30,092 nucleotides of DNA from contig CAWUSW010000065.1 of the NCBI GenBank assembly GCA_963925675.1, positions 1 through 30,092 on the forward strand, given 5' to 3'. Positions within the stretch are counted from its first letter, which is position 1. Every line of letters begins with the position of its first letter. Below the pieces are notes generated by a model, which did not search any database, was not told where the DNA came from, and worked only from the letters and a program-made list of their open reading frames with translations. Of the stretch, positions 1-8,044 are shown one piece after another. The DNA comes from Eutrophocola sp963925675 (GTDB taxonomy: Bacteria; Pseudomonadota; Gammaproteobacteria; Pseudomonadales; Pseudohongiellaceae). The position numbers and the translations under genes were made by a program.

Positions 1-870
1 GGTTTGGTGGCAGGAATCTTCAAAGCACTCGGCGCGGCGAAGCGGACGTTCGAACTGATAGACCGAGAGCCTAAGATCGCGATATCAGATCATTCTGCTT
101 CTAAGGACTTCGAAAAAAACCTTGGTGAATCAGAGTTCAGGGTTTTAGCGAATTCTCCAGCTGTGGCATTCGAGAACGTTTATTTTTCCTACCCGTCTCG
201 TCGGGAGGTCCCTGTGCTAAAGGGCGTGAGCTTTGAAATCCCGAAAGGCTCTACTGCCGCCTTCGTCGGGACATCCGGGGGCGGTAAGAGCACGATATTT
301 GCGCTTCTCCAGCGCTTCTACGAGCCATACTACTTTTCTTCCGACGACGATCGTAACGTGGCAGTTGACTTGGGGAGCATGGAAAGGCGCAATAATTCCG
401 GCCTACAATATGTCAGACTGAGCGACGATGAAACGGGCAGAGTTTGCAAAGGCAATGTCAAGAAAGAAGAGTTTCAGATCTGGAGATATTTGACTGGAAA
501 AAAACAATCTCTGGTCCCTTCTGCCTGCGGGTGTTATGATGGTGAAAATGAATTCTCGAAAGAGCCCGACAAGTCGTCCTGTGAGAAAACCTGCCAGTTT
601 CTTAAGAGAGTCTCCTCGATGCCGAAAGACGGGGAGACAGCGCAGGCGGTCTGCACGGAGGCTGGTCGCACGCTGAAAGCAGGGGCGGCTATTCTGGAAG
701 CAAGAGAAGCATCGGTTCAAGACAAATGTGCCTTTCTGGATAATGCTGCTAGCGCGTCTCGAGCTAGTGCGAACGCCCTCGCTCTCGAGCTACTCCAGAA
801 GGCTGTTGCTGGTGTCGTTTGCTTCTTGCATGAAGACCCCAGTAATAAGAATGGTTTTAATCATCAATGA
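1..870 (+). CDS. ABC exporter fragment (5' partial) joined to an unrelated tail
   Basis: The frame is open at the left window edge, so the true start is outside. The first ~110 residues resemble the end of the membrane domain and start of the nucleotide-binding domain of a B-type ABC exporter: ALGAAKRTFELIDREP, then FENVYFSYPSRR, VLKGVSFEIPKGS and a Walker A, GTSGGGKST (about residues 89-97), followed by LLQRFYEP. There all ABC homology stops (near base 330): no Q-loop, signature motif, Walker B or H-loop follows. The remaining ~178 residues are Cys- and Ala-rich and I do not recognise them. The product could not hydrolyse ATP. It could be a broken gene, or a chimera at the end of an assembled contig; the PSRR-type motif is common in eukaryotic half-transporters. 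The next gene, on the other strand, is intact from base 889. Confidence 0.5.
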   Translation, partial: GLVAGIFKALGAAKRTFELIDREPKIAISDHSASKDFEKNLGESEFRVLANSPAVAFENVYFSYPSRREVPVLKGVSFEIPKGSTAAFVGTSGGGKSTIFALLQRFYEPYYFSSDDDRNVAVDLGSMERRNNSGLQYVRLSDDETGRVCKGNVKKEEFQIWRYLTGKKQSLVPSACGCYDGENEFSKEPDKSSCEKTCQFLKRVSSMPKDGETAQAVCTEAGRTLKAGAAILEAREASVQDKCAFLDNAASASRASANALALELLQKAVAGVVCFLHEDPSNKNGFNHQ

Positions 871-888
871 CTTTGCCCGATATTGGTT

Positions 889-1761
889 TTAGTTCGAGAA
901 CCCGTAAAGGCGATGAGGATTATCAACAAGCAATTTTTGCTGCAAATCAGCATCCGGAGCCATCAGTGGGATCAGATCTACAAGATCTCCGTCGTTGGGC
1001 ATATGTTCCTTGATATTGGGATGTGGCCAGTCTGTTCCCCACAAGACGCGCTCAGGAGCAAGTTCAATGACGGCTTTGGCAAAAGGTATGGCATCGTTAA
1101 AGGGAGGGCCTGCAGAAGAAATCCTTTCAGCACCACATACCTTGATCCAGCAATTATCCCGCTTGGCGAATTCAAGCAGTATTTTAAAGGGCTCTTGTTC
1201 CAGACCATCTTTGGTCGGCACGCGGCCCATGTGGTCAATAATGTAGGGAATCGGCAGATTGTCCAGCAGGTCCTGGAAACCCACTAAATCAATGGCATCA
1301 AAGTGGAGCACGACATGCCAGCCAAAGCCCTTGATTTTATTGATAATACTGTGGAATTCATCCATATCTGGAATGCCTCCCAGATGCCGCACGAAATTAA
1401 AGCGACAGCCACGGCAGCCGCCTTCATGGAGTTTCTCGATATCTGCTTCACTAAAATCATCATTGATATTGGCGACACCGCGATAAGCGCCACCACTTTG
1501 AGCAATGGCATCAAGAATGGGATCGTTATTAGTCCCGTGACAACTGGCATTCACCAGCACCGCGCGTGTCAGGCCAAGAATACGTTGCAGCTTTTTAAAG
1601 TCATCCAGCCCGGCATCAGGGGGGGTATAGGAGCGGGTGGGAGAGTAAGGATAGACATCGCCAGGGCCGAATATATGGCAATGGGCATCAGTTGCATTGG
1701 CTGGCAGGATGAATTTGGGTGTCTTGGTATTTGGATCTGGCGCTTTACAGGACTTGGTCAT
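889..1761 (-). CDS. Amidohydrolase, 2-pyrone-4,6-dicarboxylate lactonase (LigI)-like
   Basis: This 290-aa cytoplasmic protein (no signal peptide) belongs to the amidohydrolase-2 / COG3618 group. Family landmarks are in order: DAHCHIFGP (H27, H29), a VLHFD strand, IDHMGR (H177), an Arg-rich GCRGCRFNF segment, KVCGAERIS, and LWGTDWPHPN (D244), ending in VDNPHRLYGF. These positions parallel the His-x-His, His and Asp set of LigI, which opens the lactone ring of 2-pyrone-4,6-dicarboxylate in protocatechuate/syringate breakdown. The family also includes sugar lactonases and other ring-opening hydrolases, and no other lig gene lies in this window, so the substrate is uncertain. It stands alone, divergent from the gene at 1955 across 193 bp that must hold both promoters. 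The hydrolase fold is secure; LigI activity is tentative. Confidence 0.85.
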   Translation of the reverse strand: MTKSCKAPDPNTKTPKFILPANATDAHCHIFGPGDVYPYSPTRSYTPPDAGLDDFKKLQRILGLTRAVLVNASCHGTNNDPILDAIAQSGGAYRGVANINDDFSEADIEKLHEGGCRGCRFNFVRHLGGIPDMDEFHSIINKIKGFGWHVVLHFDAIDLVGFQDLLDNLPIPYIIDHMGRVPTKDGLEQEPFKILLEFAKRDNCWIKVCGAERISSAGPPFNDAIPFAKAVIELAPERVLWGTDWPHPNIKEHMPNDGDLVDLIPLMAPDADLQQKLLVDNPHRLYGFSN

Positions 1762-1954
1762 TTCTAAATCTTCCCAATGAAAACTTCATAATTTCAAAGC
1801 GCATTAATTTATCACAAAAGGGCCTTGTCAGACTAAAATAATTAGCGTTTGTAGGTAGTGAGAATTAGAGGCTTTTCTTGATCTGTCATTTATTCAGAAA
1901 ATCGAGTAGGCTGGAATTTCAGCTGGGGGATCAGATATTTCGGAGCATTACAGT

Positions 1955-2983
1955 ATGACTAGAATAATAAAAATCCTGGGTTTTGCCAGCCTGGTACTTA
2001 CCTTATTTCCAATTGCAGCGCAGGCGCAGGAATGTGATCGGGCATGTCTTGAAAATTTTGTAGATCGTTATCTGGATGCCGTTAGCGACAATAATCCCGA
2101 TGCTATTCCAATCGCCAGCGATGTGCGTTTCACCGAAAATGGTCAACGACTGAATCTGAGAGATGGTCTGTGGCAGACCATGAAGGGTAAAGGGGAATAC
2201 AAAATTATTATTGCCGATGTTCCGGCTCAGCAAGTGGCATTTTTAGGCAATATATTTGAAGATCACCGCGACCCCTTGCAATCCACAGGTGTACTGTTGT
2301 CACTCAGACTACGAATTGAAGATGGCGAAATTAGCGAAATTGAACATTTTCTTGCGCGCAGTGCCAGTGCCGCAGAAAGAATTTCCGCGCTGGACGTAAG
2401 GCCTGCTTTCACTTCGGCTTTAACAGACAGCCAACGTATGTCTCGACGGGACTTGCTGGAAGTCGCGAATATGTATTTTACCGGCATGCAAAAAAATGAT
2501 GGTCTTATGGATTATCCCTTTGCAGATGACTGCGACCGCCGGGAAAACGGCATGCAATCTACCAACGCACCGACTCCTGAAGGAGAAACACGTCCTGATC
2601 CCTCTGATGCTTCTGGTTATTCATCACAATGGAGCTGTATGGAACAGTTTCAATCAGGGCTGATCTTTTTTGTGAATCGAATCAGGGATCGCCGCTACGT
2701 GGCCGTGGATGAAGAACGAGGATTAGTATTTTCTTTTGTATTTTTTGATCATTCCGGTGGCGAATTCAGACATGGCGTGACACCAAATGGCCGCGAAGTT
2801 GTAGCCGGGCCGGTGCAACCCTGGACCTGGGGTATTGCCGAAATATTCAAGGTGTATGACGGCCAGATCCATGAAATTGAAGCTATTCTGGAAAGAGTGC
2901 CATATGGCATGAATTCCGGCTGGTCAAGCTGGGAGCAGGGCATGTCTGATGAATTGCAGGACGTGACGTTTTCTGACGAATAA
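1955..2983 (+). CDS. Exported protein with SnoaL/DUF8021-like fold, function unknown
   Basis: This 342-aa protein has a clear signal peptide (MTRIIKILGFASLVLTLFPI, cleavage after AQA near residue 24), so it should be periplasmic. The mature part opens with ECDRACLENFVDRYLDAV, a pattern seen at the start of NTF2/SnoaL-like domains and of DUF8021 proteins. The repeated layout (RLRIEDGEISEIEHFLAR early, IFKVYDGQIHEIEAILERVPYGMNSGW late) suggests two related alpha+beta halves. Four Cys (the CDRAC pair, and two in the DDCDRR and WSCMEQ segments) could form disulfides. A GGAG-like ribosome site lies about 9 bases before the ATG. No operon partner: the next gene is 190 bp away across a repeat region. 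No catalytic set can be named; annotation as an exported hypothetical protein is the safe reading. Confidence 0.8.
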   Translation: MTRIIKILGFASLVLTLFPIAAQAQECDRACLENFVDRYLDAVSDNNPDAIPIASDVRFTENGQRLNLRDGLWQTMKGKGEYKIIIADVPAQQVAFLGNIFEDHRDPLQSTGVLLSLRLRIEDGEISEIEHFLARSASAAERISALDVRPAFTSALTDSQRMSRRDLLEVANMYFTGMQKNDGLMDYPFADDCDRRENGMQSTNAPTPEGETRPDPSDASGYSSQWSCMEQFQSGLIFFVNRIRDRRYVAVDEERGLVFSFVFFDHSGGEFRHGVTPNGREVVAGPVQPWTWGIAEIFKVYDGQIHEIEAILERVPYGMNSGWSSWEQGMSDELQDVTFSDE

Positions 2984-3001
2984 AACCCTTCAGGGAGTCG
3001 C

Positions 3002-3101
3002 AAGCTAAAAGCTAAAGGCTAAAAGCAGGTCGAATAAGGCCACAGGCCGTCATCCGACATGGCGTCTGAAAGACGCCTGCTTGAGACTTGAGACTTGAGA
3101 C
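3002..3101. repeat. Composite repeat: heptad array, REP-like hairpin, second heptad array
   Basis: Bases 3002-3026 are 3.5 copies of the 7-mer AAGCTAA (third copy AGGCTAA). Bases 3026-3079 are an REP-like palindromic unit containing GGTCGAATAAGGCC, GTCATCCGACA and the small hairpin GGCGTCTGAAAGACGCC. Bases 3081-3101 are three perfect copies of TTGAGAC. The central unit has a second copy at 7975-8023 (GGTCGGAAAAGCGC..GTCATCCGACA..GTCCGCAGGACGCC). It recalls the enterobacterial REP theme of a TCGGAT/ATCCGAC palindrome. Confidence 0.75.
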
Positions 3102-3173
3102 TCAATTCCCCGATGACTCGAGCGCTTGTTTCCCATACAATCCAACGTTGATTCAAAGAAGTAGAATTCCTCG

Positions 3174-3560
3174 ATGTTTCTCATACTGAAAACAATCCAC
3201 ATGTGCTGTGCACTGATCAGTTTTACCGGCTTTTTGTTTCGGGCTTACCTGATGGTGAATGATTCAAAATGGTTGAATCATAAAATTGTACTGGTGACGC
3301 CACATCTGGTTGATACGGTGTTTTTACTCAGTGGTTTCAGCATGGCTTTTGTATTGAATATGGGCTTGTTTGCACAGGGCTGGTTAACCCTGAAAATATT
3401 CCTGCTGATGTTTTATTTGTTGTTTGTAGGGATCGCCTTGAACCGGGGTAAAACCAAAAGCATTCGCATAGGGTCTTTCTTTCTCGCTATTTTTACTTTT
3501 CTCTATATCGTTGGTATTGCGGTTAACAAGACCGGGATTAGCTGGTTCGCTTTGATTTGA
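3174..3560 (+). CDS. SirB2-family inner-membrane protein
   Basis: This 128-aa hydrophobic protein has four predicted membrane segments (about residues 5-25, 45-65, 72-90 and 100-120). Family marks are the N-terminal LKTIHMCCALISFTGFLFR, a central HLVDTVFLLSGFSMAF helix, and WLTLKIFLLMFYLLFVGIALNRGKT. SirB2 proteins are small four-helix membrane proteins named after a Salmonella locus linked to invasion-gene expression; their biochemical role is not known. The gene stands alone between two repeat regions (3002-3101 and 3594-3662), so it is probably transcribed singly. Length matches the family. Only the function is uncertain, not the family. Confidence 0.85.
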   Translation: MFLILKTIHMCCALISFTGFLFRAYLMVNDSKWLNHKIVLVTPHLVDTVFLLSGFSMAFVLNMGLFAQGWLTLKIFLLMFYLLFVGIALNRGKTKSIRIGSFFLAIFTFLYIVGIAVNKTGISWFALI

Positions 3561-3593
3561 GAGATGGTGAAGGCTTCTACAGAAGCTTGAATA

Positions 3594-3662
3594 TTTGTAG
3601 GAGGGACTTTAGTCCCGAAAGAATGGTGCTGTGTTATTCGCGGTTGAAACCGCTCCTACAAA
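3594..3662. repeat. REP doublet (REPIN-like), complete copy
   Basis: Two head-to-head REP units. The left reads TTTGTAGGAG followed by the hairpin GGGACTTTAGTCCC and CGAA. The right, read on the other strand, is TTTGTAGGAG followed by CGGTTTCAACCGCGAA. The outer 10-bp arms (3594-3603 and 3653-3662) are perfectly complementary, so the whole element can fold into one large cruciform with two side hairpins. The units resemble Pseudomonas REPs of the GTGGGAGCGGGC type. It lies between convergent genes, where such elements usually sit. A second, interrupted set is at 8045-8228. Confidence 0.85.
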
Positions 3663-3677
3663 AAACAGCTTTTCAGA

Positions 3678-5006
3678 TTATTTATACCGCTGCCCATGTT
3701 TGAAAACCATAGCTGGATCTCGCAGGACGCTGAAATGCCGTAGTGGACTTCCTGGCACAGCAATAACATCTGCCAGTTTCCCCGGGGTAAGTGTACCTAC
3801 CTTGTCAGCTACGCCCATATAGGCCGCTGAGTCTGATGTTGCCCATTTGATGGCAACCAGCGGGTTCATGCCCAATTCAAATACCCAGGTTTCCAATTCG
3901 CGCCAGGTAGACTCGCTGGCCGGATGACCGAAAGTTCCTTCATCGCTGCCAAAGGTCATAATCACACCGCGTTCACTCAGGCTTTGCAGTTTGCGCTTGA
4001 TAGTGTCGGATGCCGAGGGATCTTGTACTGTAAATGTGGCATTGGCAATGGCCTGGCGAATATCCCGTTCAATTTCTACAGGCAGATCGAGAAAGTTTTT
4101 CGGATCGTCCAGCCATTCCGGATCAGCTGCCAATTCGTCAGTATTCAGGATCATGCCCACAGTGGGGTTCCAGTACAAAGGAGTGCCGCCATCAATACGC
4201 TGCTGAACCATGTCCAGAATGTCTTCCGGATAGGTAGGTGTATCAACACCAATGTGCTGAATTTCATCTACACCTGCCAGCAGAGCGACACGGATTTCTG
4301 CATCAGTGCGGCCATGGGCAGTCACCCGGATACCGGCAGCATGTGCAGCGTTGACGATGGCGTTAACAATGCCCTGTGACTCAGGGGTGGCGCCAAGAAT
4401 TTTAATAAAGTCCATGCCATCGGCAATCAAGCGTTTGGTTTCATTGATTGCCTTTCTTTTATTGCCCACAGGGATGATGTGCGGTGAGGTTTGCGGTATA
4501 TCGACAGGCATTAATGCAGCGCCTGTTGCGTAAATTGTGGGTCCTGGTAAATCACCTTTTTCAATGCGCTCCCTGACCCTGACAATATCCCGGGTATTTG
4601 CGGCCAGATCACGCACGCTGGTAACACCTGCCATTAAAAACTGGTGAGCCGATGCCGGGATGGTGACGCTGGCAAACTGATCCGCATAGGTGGAAAACCA
4701 ATGGGAAAAATCCGGATGGCCGTTATACAAAAGATGCACATGGGGGTCCCATAAACCCGGTAGCACTGTCATGCCTTCTGTTGAAATCAGTTGATAGTCC
4801 TCGGGAACAGGTAATCTGCCAATAGTCCCCACGGCTTCAATATTCTCCCCATTGATCAAGACAATACTGTTGCGTACTGGTTGCGCGCCGGTTCCGTCAA
4901 TCAACAAACCGCCGACAAGCGCATATTTATTTTGCTGCGCTAAAGTGAAACAAGAGGCGAGAGACAAAAGGCATGCAAGCCAAATTCCGCTAAATTTTCT
5001 GAACAT
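3678..5006 (-). CDS. Exported amidohydrolase (imidazolonepropionase-like)
   Basis: This 442-aa protein has a signal peptide (residues 1-23, cleavage near TLA-QQN), so it acts in the periplasm. It is a metal-dependent amidohydrolase of the imidazolonepropionase/prolidase-like type: the N-terminal beta-sandwich strand ALVGGLLIDGTG, then GLWDPHVHLL (H89, H91), a probable metal-bridging Lys in DFIKILGA (K202), VTAHGRT (H231), IQHIGVDT (H251), GSDEGTFGH (D355), and the C-terminal GTLTPGKLADVIAVPGSPL closing the sandwich. The metal ligand set looks complete. Exported members are often annotated as Xaa-Pro dipeptidase-like, but the substrate cannot be read from the sequence. The signal-peptide codons are built from a 7-bp repeat (4950-4977). 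Neighbouring genes read convergently or are separated, so it is probably monocistronic, although the 5048 gene ahead of it on the same strand is only 41 bp away. Confidence 0.88.
   Translation of the reverse strand: MFRKFSGIWLACLLSLASCFTLAQQNKYALVGGLLIDGTGAQPVRNSIVLINGENIEAVGTIGRLPVPEDYQLISTEGMTVLPGLWDPHVHLLYNGHPDFSHWFSTYADQFASVTIPASAHQFLMAGVTSVRDLAANTRDIVRVRERIEKGDLPGPTIYATGAALMPVDIPQTSPHIIPVGNKRKAINETKRLIADGMDFIKILGATPESQGIVNAIVNAAHAAGIRVTAHGRTDAEIRVALLAGVDEIQHIGVDTPTYPEDILDMVQQRIDGGTPLYWNPTVGMILNTDELAADPEWLDDPKNFLDLPVEIERDIRQAIANATFTVQDPSASDTIKRKLQSLSERGVIMTFGSDEGTFGHPASESTWRELETWVFELGMNPLVAIKWATSDSAAYMGVADKVGTLTPGKLADVIAVPGSPLRHFSVLRDPAMVFKHGQRYK
4950..4977. repeat. Degenerate 7-bp repeat inside signal-peptide codons
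   Basis: Read on the + strand, the heptads are ACAAGAG, GCGAGAG, ACAAAAG and GCATGCA, lying inside the signal-peptide codons of the amidohydrolase at 3678-5006. They belong to the same heptad family as the clearer arrays at 6621-6655 (other strand), 9481-9515 and 30051-30092. Confidence 0.55.
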
Positions 5007-5047
5007 AGTGATGCTCTATAAATCCCTGGAAAAAATACAATAGATGA

Positions 5048-5650
5048 TTATGGCGCAACTGCGTTAACAATTCTGTCATAAATGCGAACCAGTTCTATGG
5101 GTTCTGAAAAAGCTGCGGGCAGGATATACAAATCAGCTTTCAGGCGAGTGCCGCCCTCTATAAGACTATAGGTTTCGTTGGCAAAGCCACCATCTCTGGG
5201 TCTGGCTTCAACCAGCAATTGATTGTCTTCCCAATGCGCAAAGGAAAAATCTTCAACTGTCTCCAGGCGGTTAAGACTGACCGATTGACTGCGCCCATCT
5301 GTGTAGACGGGGCGCTGATAATTATCTTCATAAGTGAAGCGGTATGTCGGTTCGATCAATTCAATTGACAGGGTTTTGTCATAGGACAGGCGGTCATAGA
5401 CTTCCTGCTCCTTGGGTCCGCCGCGGTAACGATCTTCTTCGCACCTGAGCCAGCAACGATTTACTTTTTGCCCCATATTGCGCAATACGCGTTCCACCTT
5501 TTTGTCGGTGTTGTCACTAAGCTCTGCATTGACAATCCAGTTACCAGAGAGGGCAGGGCGTTCCTGAGCCTGAGCAGGCAGGATGCAGACGAATAAAAAA
5601 AGTACCAGTACACAAGGTATAACTGGTTTGGCTCGGTAATAGAATGACAT
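5048..5650 (-). CDS. Exported protein of unknown function
   Basis: I place the start at the ATG at 5650 because AAAGGG lies about 10 bases ahead of it and a standard signal peptide follows at once (FYYRAKPVIPCVLVLFLFVC, cleavage after AQA); a frame extending to 5725 would add an unlikely leader. The result is 200 aa. The mature protein opens with RPALSGNWIVNAELSDNTDKK, like periplasmic beta-rich proteins that begin with a G-x-W-x-x-N motif, then has a CWLRCEED Cys pair, a YRFTYEDNYQRPVYTDGR beta segment and a C-terminal ELVRIYDRIV. I know no function. It lies 41 bp upstream of the 3678-5006 amidohydrolase on the same strand, so the two may be co-transcribed and act on one periplasmic process. 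Confidence 0.75.
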   Translation of the reverse strand: MSFYYRAKPVIPCVLVLFLFVCILPAQAQERPALSGNWIVNAELSDNTDKKVERVLRNMGQKVNRCWLRCEEDRYRGGPKEQEVYDRLSYDKTLSIELIEPTYRFTYEDNYQRPVYTDGRSQSVSLNRLETVEDFSFAHWEDNQLLVEARPRDGGFANETYSLIEGGTRLKADLYILPAAFSEPIELVRIYDRIVNAVAP

Positions 5651-5833
5651 GATGGTGTAATCCCTTTGGCTAAAAAGTGTAGACTTTATGCTGCTAAAAA
5701 GCCAGAAGGGGTACCTGCTAAACAAACAGTCCTTTATACTCTTTGGGAAAAAGCTCAGAGTAAATCAAGGGTTAACTAAAAGATAATCTGAATAATTACT
5801 CCAATAAGAGTCAGAAATAACACGGGAAAGCAT

Positions 5834-6601
5834 ATGTTTGGCAATAAACTTCTTATCGCAATTTTTCCAGTCCTGCTAACAATTAGTGCATGTAGTGATC
5901 AATCTGACTCTACTGCCAGCTCTGTGCAGGAATCTTCCCGCAGTGATTCCGATGTCAGTGCCTTGCAGTCTCGTCTTGATTCCTTGCAGGCCAGGGCGCA
6001 ACGCATCAAAGATGGCAATGATATTAAACGCCTGCAAACAGCCTATGGCTATTACCTTGATGAGGCGATGTGGAATGAGCTCACTGATTTGTTCAGTGAT
6101 GATGCCAGCGTGGAATATGCAAGAGATGGTCTGTATCGCGGCAAGGACCGAATTCGTGAATATCTTTATCGATTGGGTGATAACCGGATAGGCCTGGAAG
6201 AGGGGCAGCTCAATGAGCATTTTCAGTTGATGCCGGTTATAACTTTATCTGAGGATGGGATGTCGGCGAAAGGACGTTGGCGGGCAGTTATTCTCACAGG
6301 GCGTTACCAGGAGTCAGCCATGTGGGGTGAAGGGCCCTATGAAAACGAATATGTGAAAGACAATGGGGTCTGGAAAATCAGCAAATTACGTTGGTACCAG
6401 ACCATCATGGTGCCCTATGAAGGGGGCTGGGGACTGAACGAAGATGTCACCAAGGGAATCTATGTATCCCCGCAATTTCCGCCTGATGAACCACAGAGAG
6501 ACTCTTTTGGTTCCTGGCCAGAAACCTTTCTGCCGCCTTTCCATTTTGATAATCCTGTGGGCCGTTATGTGCCTGTCGAAGCCGCAGAAGGAGAGGGGTA
6601 A
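5834..6601 (+). CDS. SnoaL/NTF2-like lipoprotein
   Basis: This 255-aa protein has a lipoprotein signal: LLTISAC, with the lipobox Cys near residue 20, then a Ser-rich linker. A short coiled coil (about residues 40-62, DVSALQSRLDSLQARAQRIK) leads into a SnoaL-like domain: NDIKRLQTAYGYYLDEAMWNELTDLFSDDASVEYARDGLYRGKDRI, then HFQLMPVITL, AKGRWRAVI and NGVWKISKLRWYQT. The C-terminal signature FPPDEP...FLPPFHFDNPVGRY is shared with the two domains of the next gene. The TAA stop and the next ATG share one base (TAATG at 6599-6603), which implies translational coupling. SnoaL-like folds form conical alpha+beta pockets used for isomerases, dehydratases and binding proteins; the His and Asp residues could serve either. 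No substrate can be named. Confidence 0.85.
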   Translation: MFGNKLLIAIFPVLLTISACSDQSDSTASSVQESSRSDSDVSALQSRLDSLQARAQRIKDGNDIKRLQTAYGYYLDEAMWNELTDLFSDDASVEYARDGLYRGKDRIREYLYRLGDNRIGLEEGQLNEHFQLMPVITLSEDGMSAKGRWRAVILTGRYQESAMWGEGPYENEYVKDNGVWKISKLRWYQTIMVPYEGGWGLNEDVTKGIYVSPQFPPDEPQRDSFGSWPETFLPPFHFDNPVGRYVPVEAAEGEG

Positions 6602-7941
6602 TGAATATTTTCAGATTACTGCTTGCTTGCCTCTGGCCTCTTGTCTCTTGTCTCAGCTTTGCACAGGAGAATAATTTGAATTCCCTGGCTGCAGAAATTG
6701 CTGCAACAGAATTGGAAATCCAGTTGCTGGAAGATGAAAATGACATAGAAAATCTGCAGCGTATTTTTGGTTTTTATATCGACAAGCATCAATGGACACA
6801 GGCCGCAGATCTGTTTGCAGATAATGCGACAGTTGAGCACGGTGGTGAAGGCGTCTATGACGGAAAAGCCAGAATACTTGAATACTTCCAGCGCATGGGT
6901 GCAGAAGGTCCCCAGGAAGGTATTCTCAATGACCACATGCAATTACAGCCTGTAATCCATGTTTCTCCTGACGGGACGGCAAAAGGGCGCTGGCATCATT
7001 TTTCCCAAGAAGCTGAATTACGCGTCAGTCATCTCTGGGGTACGGGCATTTATGAGAATGCATACATCAAGGAAAATGGTGTGTGGAAAATCAGCAAGTT
7101 GCACCTGTACTCCACCATGCGCACCCCGGTTGATGATGGCTGGCAGGTGACAGCACTGCCCAGATCTGAAGCCAGTACAGAATTTCCGCCAGACAGTCCG
7201 GCATCGGTAGATTATGAGAATTACCCGGCGGTGTATGTTGTGCCATTTCATTATGACAACCCTGTGACGGCGCCCAATGTTGCGCAACTAACTGTCTCGT
7301 TTGTACCACCCCAGACTGCAGAAGACCTTCTGGCTGAACTTGACGCGATGGATCACCGGCTTGACCGTCTTGAAGATGCTGATCATATTGAGCGCCTGCA
7401 AACCATTTACGGCTATTACCTGGCGCGTAATCAATGGGATGAACTTACCGGTATTTTTGCCTCAGATGGCACTATCGAAATCGCCATGCGCGGTGTCTAT
7501 CGGGGAGCCGCCAGCATACGACGTAATTTGAATCTTTATGGTATTCAGGATGAATTGCCGGGGGAGTTGCATAACCATATGCAATACCAGCCAGTGATAC
7601 ATGTAGAAGACGATGGCCAGACCGCCAGACTGCGCTCAAGAGCATTCAGTATGATGGGCTCTTTTGGTAACCAGGGACGCTTTATGGGCGGCACCTACGA
7701 AAATATTTATGTGAAGCGTGATGGTCAGTGGATGATGTTCAAGGATCAGCAAATCAACACCTATTTCGCTGGCACCGATGACGGCTGGATCAACCTGACC
7801 CGTTCCACACCACCAGGAATAACCGCAAGCAACCCGCCAGATGAACCCCCGTCAATGGAGTTTGAGATGTATCCGAAGGCTTTTCTGCCTCCCTATCATT
7901 ATGATAATCCGGTGACGGGCAGGGCGGAGCTTGTTGAATAA
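6601..7941 (+). CDS. Exported protein with two tandem SnoaL/NTF2-like domains
   Basis: This 446-aa protein has a signal peptide (cleavage near SFA-QEN, residue 22). It is an internal duplication: domain 1 (about residues 25-220) and domain 2 (about 240-440) each run through a short coiled coil, D-x-I-E-x-L-Q-x-I-(F/Y)-G-(F/Y)-Y, a Q-W segment, GVY-x-G, the HMQ-x-QPVIHV motif, a WGTGIYENAYIK / GGTYENIYVK strand, and a closing YHYDNPVT. Each domain is homologous to the lipoprotein encoded just upstream, so the operon carries three copies. Domain 1 keeps AKGRWHHF like the lipoprotein; domain 2 has changed that strand to ARLRSRAFS, so the domains may have diverged in ligand. The start codon overlaps the previous stop by one base. 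Part of the signal peptide is encoded by a 7-bp repeat. Confidence 0.87.
   Translation: MNIFRLLLACLWPLVSCLSFAQENNLNSLAAEIAATELEIQLLEDENDIENLQRIFGFYIDKHQWTQAADLFADNATVEHGGEGVYDGKARILEYFQRMGAEGPQEGILNDHMQLQPVIHVSPDGTAKGRWHHFSQEAELRVSHLWGTGIYENAYIKENGVWKISKLHLYSTMRTPVDDGWQVTALPRSEASTEFPPDSPASVDYENYPAVYVVPFHYDNPVTAPNVAQLTVSFVPPQTAEDLLAELDAMDHRLDRLEDADHIERLQTIYGYYLARNQWDELTGIFASDGTIEIAMRGVYRGAASIRRNLNLYGIQDELPGELHNHMQYQPVIHVEDDGQTARLRSRAFSMMGSFGNQGRFMGGTYENIYVKRDGQWMMFKDQQINTYFAGTDDGWINLTRSTPPGITASNPPDEPPSMEFEMYPKAFLPPYHYDNPVTGRAELVE
6621..6655. repeat. 7-bp repeat array inside signal-peptide codons
   Basis: Five consecutive heptads, GCTTGCT, TGCCTCT, GGCCTCT, TGTCTCT and TGTCTCA, fill the hydrophobic core of the signal peptide of the gene starting at 6601. 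On the opposite strand the unit is AGAGACA/AGAGGCA, the same family as the arrays at 9481-9515 and 30051-30092. Confidence 0.75.
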
Positions 7942-7949
7942 CAACTGGT

Positions 7950-8023
7950 GTTACAAGTTACAAGTGGAAAGAATGTAGGTCGGAAAAGCGCAGCGTCATC
8001 CGACAAGGTGTCCGCAGGACGCC
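7950..8023. repeat. Two heptads followed by an REP-like unit
   Basis: Bases 7950-7963 are two perfect copies of GTTACAA followed by GTGG. Bases 7975-8023 are a second copy of the REP-like unit at 3026-3079: GTAGGTCGGAAAAGCGC, GTCATCCGACA and GTCCGCAGGACGCC. The heptads again directly precede the hairpin unit, the same composite order as at 3002-3101. It begins the 374-bp gap before the convergent sugar dehydrogenase; REP units and a terminator fill the rest. Confidence 0.7.
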
Positions 8024-8044
8024 GGAAAGAAAGGGGCTTTGTTT

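Noticed and set aside
883..1767. Several open frames on the plus strand opposite the LigI-like gene
   Set aside because: Shadows of the amidohydrolase; no start signals or domains of their own.
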